Assembly (NCBI GenBank): GCA_016213455.1
Contig: JACRAG010000526.1
Coordinates: forward strand, 1-8,560
From: Anaerolineae bacterium
GTDB taxonomy: Bacteria > Chloroflexota > Anaerolineae > Anaerolineales > Anaerolineaceae
Direction: 5' to 3'
DNA length: 8,560 bases
Shown in pieces: positions 7,241 through 8,560 of this stretch. Below the pieces are notes generated by a model. That model ran no database searches. It saw nothing but the letters and a program-made list of their open reading frames with translations, and was not told the origin of the DNA. The first letter of the stretch is position 1. The number at the start of each line of letters is the position of its first letter. The position numbers and the translations under genes are program-made.

Positions 7241-8143
7241 TTAGACTGCTTCAGCCAGGAAATCCATTTGATGAGCCAGCATAATCAATTCGCCATGGTC
7301 AATTTGAGATCGGCGTGCCTCCAGCCAGCTCGCCAGTTCTTCAGGTGCAACTTCAGGCATCGCCGCCAGGGATTGCTCAAAGAAATGCAAAATATGATGC
7401 AAGAAATAACCTTCATCGTAAGGATACCGGCCATTTTGCGCATACACCACCCAGTCCGAACTGCCTGCCTCCAGTATGGCAAAACCGGCCTGGTTGAGCC
7501 AGTTGAACAGGCGCCGTCCAGTCTGGCTGCCCCCCGTATCGGTGCGCTGATCCATACTGGCGTGATATGCGTTCATCACACGGCCTTCCAGCGCAGCGTC
7601 CCAAACCGGTTCCAAAGCCGTCATCCCGTCAAAGTTGATCGTCGTGTAGAGCAATCCACCAGGATGCAGCAGGCGGCGCATGCCAGCCAGCGCTTCCGGC
7701 ACATTGACCAGGTCGAGAAATGCGTTGGCAGCGATCAAATCCCAGCGTTTGCGTCCGGCTTCCAGGCGCATAAACGCCAGAGCATCCTGTTCAATCAAGT
7801 CAATTTGAAAAGCGCTGTTCGGACCTCGCAGCATCAACCGGTTGCCGTAGGGTGTAGCAGCCAGCCCCTGGCGGGACGCCCACCGGCTCAGGCGCTCTTT
7901 GGCAGCCGCCAACACCTCCGCCGATGCATCCACCAGGGTATATTCGCCGGCAAAAAACACACCCCATTCCACCAGGCGCTCGAACATGGTGCCGATTCCG
8001 CCGCCCATGTCCAACACATACAGTCCGGGCTGCCCTTCCAGACCAGTCAGGCGCGCGGACAACGCCTGCCAAACCAACCGGTTTAACCCCCGGTTGTCCA
8101 CACTTTTCTTCGCCGAAAGGTAACGTGAAAAGTTGTATTCCAT
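7241..8143 (-). CDS. Class I SAM-dependent methyltransferase, substrate unknown
   Basis: This 300-residue soluble protein has a Rossmann-type SAM-binding fold. Motif I is VLDMGGGIG (43-51), followed by the acidic end of strand 2 at D72 in YTLVDASAEVL, a motif-II-like IEQDAL (117-122), WDLIAANAFLDLV (134-146) and LLHPGGLLYTTINFDG (158-173). The N-terminal segment RYLSAKKSVDNRGLNRLVW (7-25) is distinctive. No recognisable substrate domain follows the fold, and the C-terminal third (about 235-300) is helical and aromatic-rich. I do not know the substrate. The ATG at 8143-8141 has no Shine-Dalgarno site, and a -10-like TACAAT lies only 7 nt upstream, so the mRNA may be leaderless. It heads the lspA-rluD-ltaE run and is divergent from the nitrilase-family gene. 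Confidence 0.85.
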   Translation of the reverse strand: MEYNFSRYLSAKKSVDNRGLNRLVWQALSARLTGLEGQPGLYVLDMGGGIGTMFERLVEWGVFFAGEYTLVDASAEVLAAAKERLSRWASRQGLAATPYGNRLMLRGPNSAFQIDLIEQDALAFMRLEAGRKRWDLIAANAFLDLVNVPEALAGMRRLLHPGGLLYTTINFDGMTALEPVWDAALEGRVMNAYHASMDQRTDTGGSQTGRRLFNWLNQAGFAILEAGSSDWVVYAQNGRYPYDEGYFLHHILHFFEQSLAAMPEVAPEELASWLEARRSQIDHGELIMLAHQMDFLAEAV

Positions 8144-8156
8144 GATTAAAATTGTA
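8143..8156 (-). promoter_or_regulatory. Candidate -10 element for the methyltransferase operon
   Basis: TACAAT on the minus strand (8156-8151) matches the -10 consensus at 5 of 6 positions and ends 7 nt before the ATG at 8143. The transcript would begin at or next to the start codon. No convincing -35 hexamer is present at 16-18 bp. It is the only -10-like element seen between this gene and its divergent neighbour on this strand. Confidence 0.35.
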
Positions 8157-8189
8157 GCACTTCCTGACGCCTGTCCTGTCTGAGAACCT

Positions 8190-8195
8190 TATAAT
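8190..8195 (+). promoter_or_regulatory. Perfect -10 hexamer for the nitrilase-family gene
   Basis: TATAAT at 8190-8195 points toward the plus-strand gene at 8230. It predicts a transcript start near 8202 and a short leader with the ribosome site AAAGGA (8216-8221), which is 8 nt before the ATG. The -35 region is weak: CTGACG at 8164-8169 is about 20 bp away, longer than optimal. The element lies back to back with the candidate methyltransferase promoter. Confidence 0.5.
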
Positions 8196-8229
8196 GAAAC
8201 ACGACCTTGGATAATAAAGGAATCACATC

Positions 8230-8560
8230 ATGAAAAAACTGACCATCGCTCTGCTCCAGCTCCTGCCGGAAGGCGCCGACTTGCAAGCCAATCTGCTCAA
8301 AGGCGCAGCTGCCTGCCGCACTGCCGCAGCCATGGACGCTGATGTCGCCTTGTTCCCTGAGATGTGGAGCATTGGTTACCGCTTTTTCGACCCCACCCTT
8401 CCAGGAGACCGCGAACGCTGGGAAGGCCTGGCTGTCTCTCGAGACTCACAGTTCGTCCACCACTATCAATCGCTGGCAGCCGAATTGGATATATCCATCG
8501 GTCTCACCTACCTGGAGCAAGACCCCGGCGGACCGCTGAATTCTTTATCCCTCATAGACC
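8230..8560 (+). CDS. Carbon-nitrogen hydrolase (nitrilase superfamily), N-terminal 110 residues
   Basis: The visible part shows the N-terminal half of the nitrilase fold: an opening beta strand LTIALLQLLP (4-13), the strand and loop DADVALFPEMWSIGY (36-50) with the expected catalytic Glu at E44, and a second strand ISIGLTYLEQDPGGPLNSLSLID, which fits the usual pattern of a strand followed by a conserved asparagine. The catalytic Lys and Cys lie beyond the window, so neither activity nor substrate (nitrile, amide, carbamoyl or omega-amide) can be settled. The ATG has a good ribosome site (AAAGGA, 8-nt spacing) and a perfect -10 upstream. There is no signal peptide, so the protein is probably cytosolic. 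It is divergent from the methyltransferase gene. Confidence 0.85.
   Translation, partial: MKKLTIALLQLLPEGADLQANLLKGAAACRTAAAMDADVALFPEMWSIGYRFFDPTLPGDRERWEGLAVSRDSQFVHHYQSLAAELDISIGLTYLEQDPGGPLNSLSLID

Noticed and set aside
7184..8086. Open frame of 300 codons on the plus strand antisense to the methyltransferase
   Set aside because: It lies over a gene with clear SAM motifs, has no recognisable domain and is His/Gln/Arg-rich as expected of an antisense shadow.
1..8560. Mobile element, CRISPR array, tRNA or rRNA, or defence system
   Set aside because: No inverted-repeat ends, transposase or integrase motifs, regular spacer repeats, or tRNA/rRNA sequence were seen on either strand. All larger open frames that are credible belong to ordinary metabolic, signalling or maturation families.

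Overview
The window is a piece of a bacterial chromosome of medium GC content, with dense genes, canonical Shine-Dalgarno sites and sigma70-type promoters. There is no sign of a plasmid, phage, insertion sequence, CRISPR array or RNA gene. The gene content (multi-GAF HD-GYP protein beside a six-helix GAF-GGDEF protein, an N-terminal RYLSAKKSVDNRGLN-type methyltransferase, an lspA-rluD pair) suggests a Chloroflexota/Anaerolineae-like organism. That placement is an impression from protein style, not a search result.

Layout, left to right. (1) Positions 1-542, minus strand: the first 180 codons of a trimeric-type purine nucleoside phosphorylase, with a strong Shine-Dalgarno site and an extended -10 promoter. 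(2) Positions 543-825: a divergent intergenic region with promoters in both directions and short tandem repeats. (3) Positions 826-4607, plus strand: a two-gene cyclic di-GMP module. A soluble triple-GAF HD-GYP phosphodiesterase is followed 8 nt later by a membrane-bound GAF-GGDEF diguanylate cyclase. It ends in a perfect 10-bp hairpin that probably serves as a terminator for both converging units. (4) Positions 4657-8143, minus strand: a four-gene run read from right to left, namely a SAM-dependent methyltransferase, lspA (lipoprotein signal peptidase), rluD-like 23S rRNA pseudouridine synthase, and a low-specificity L-threonine aldolase. Gaps are 61 nt (or 46-55 nt, depending on the lspA start), 0 nt and 21 nt. 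(5) Positions 8144-8229: a divergent promoter region. (6) Positions 8230-8560, plus strand: the N-terminal third or so of a carbon-nitrogen hydrolase (nitrilase superfamily).

Most of the window is ordinary housekeeping. The part with most biological interest is the c-di-GMP pair: synthesis and degradation enzymes, each with GAF sensory domains, made from one apparent transcript but placed in different compartments (cytosol and membrane). The cyclase has a Lys where the product-inhibition site (RxxD) normally has Arg. I found no convincing undescribed system. The remaining points of interest are start-site and promoter questions: a possibly leaderless methyltransferase mRNA, a GTG start for lspA, a stop codon directly abutting the rluD start, and helically phased repeats upstream of the c-di-GMP promoter.
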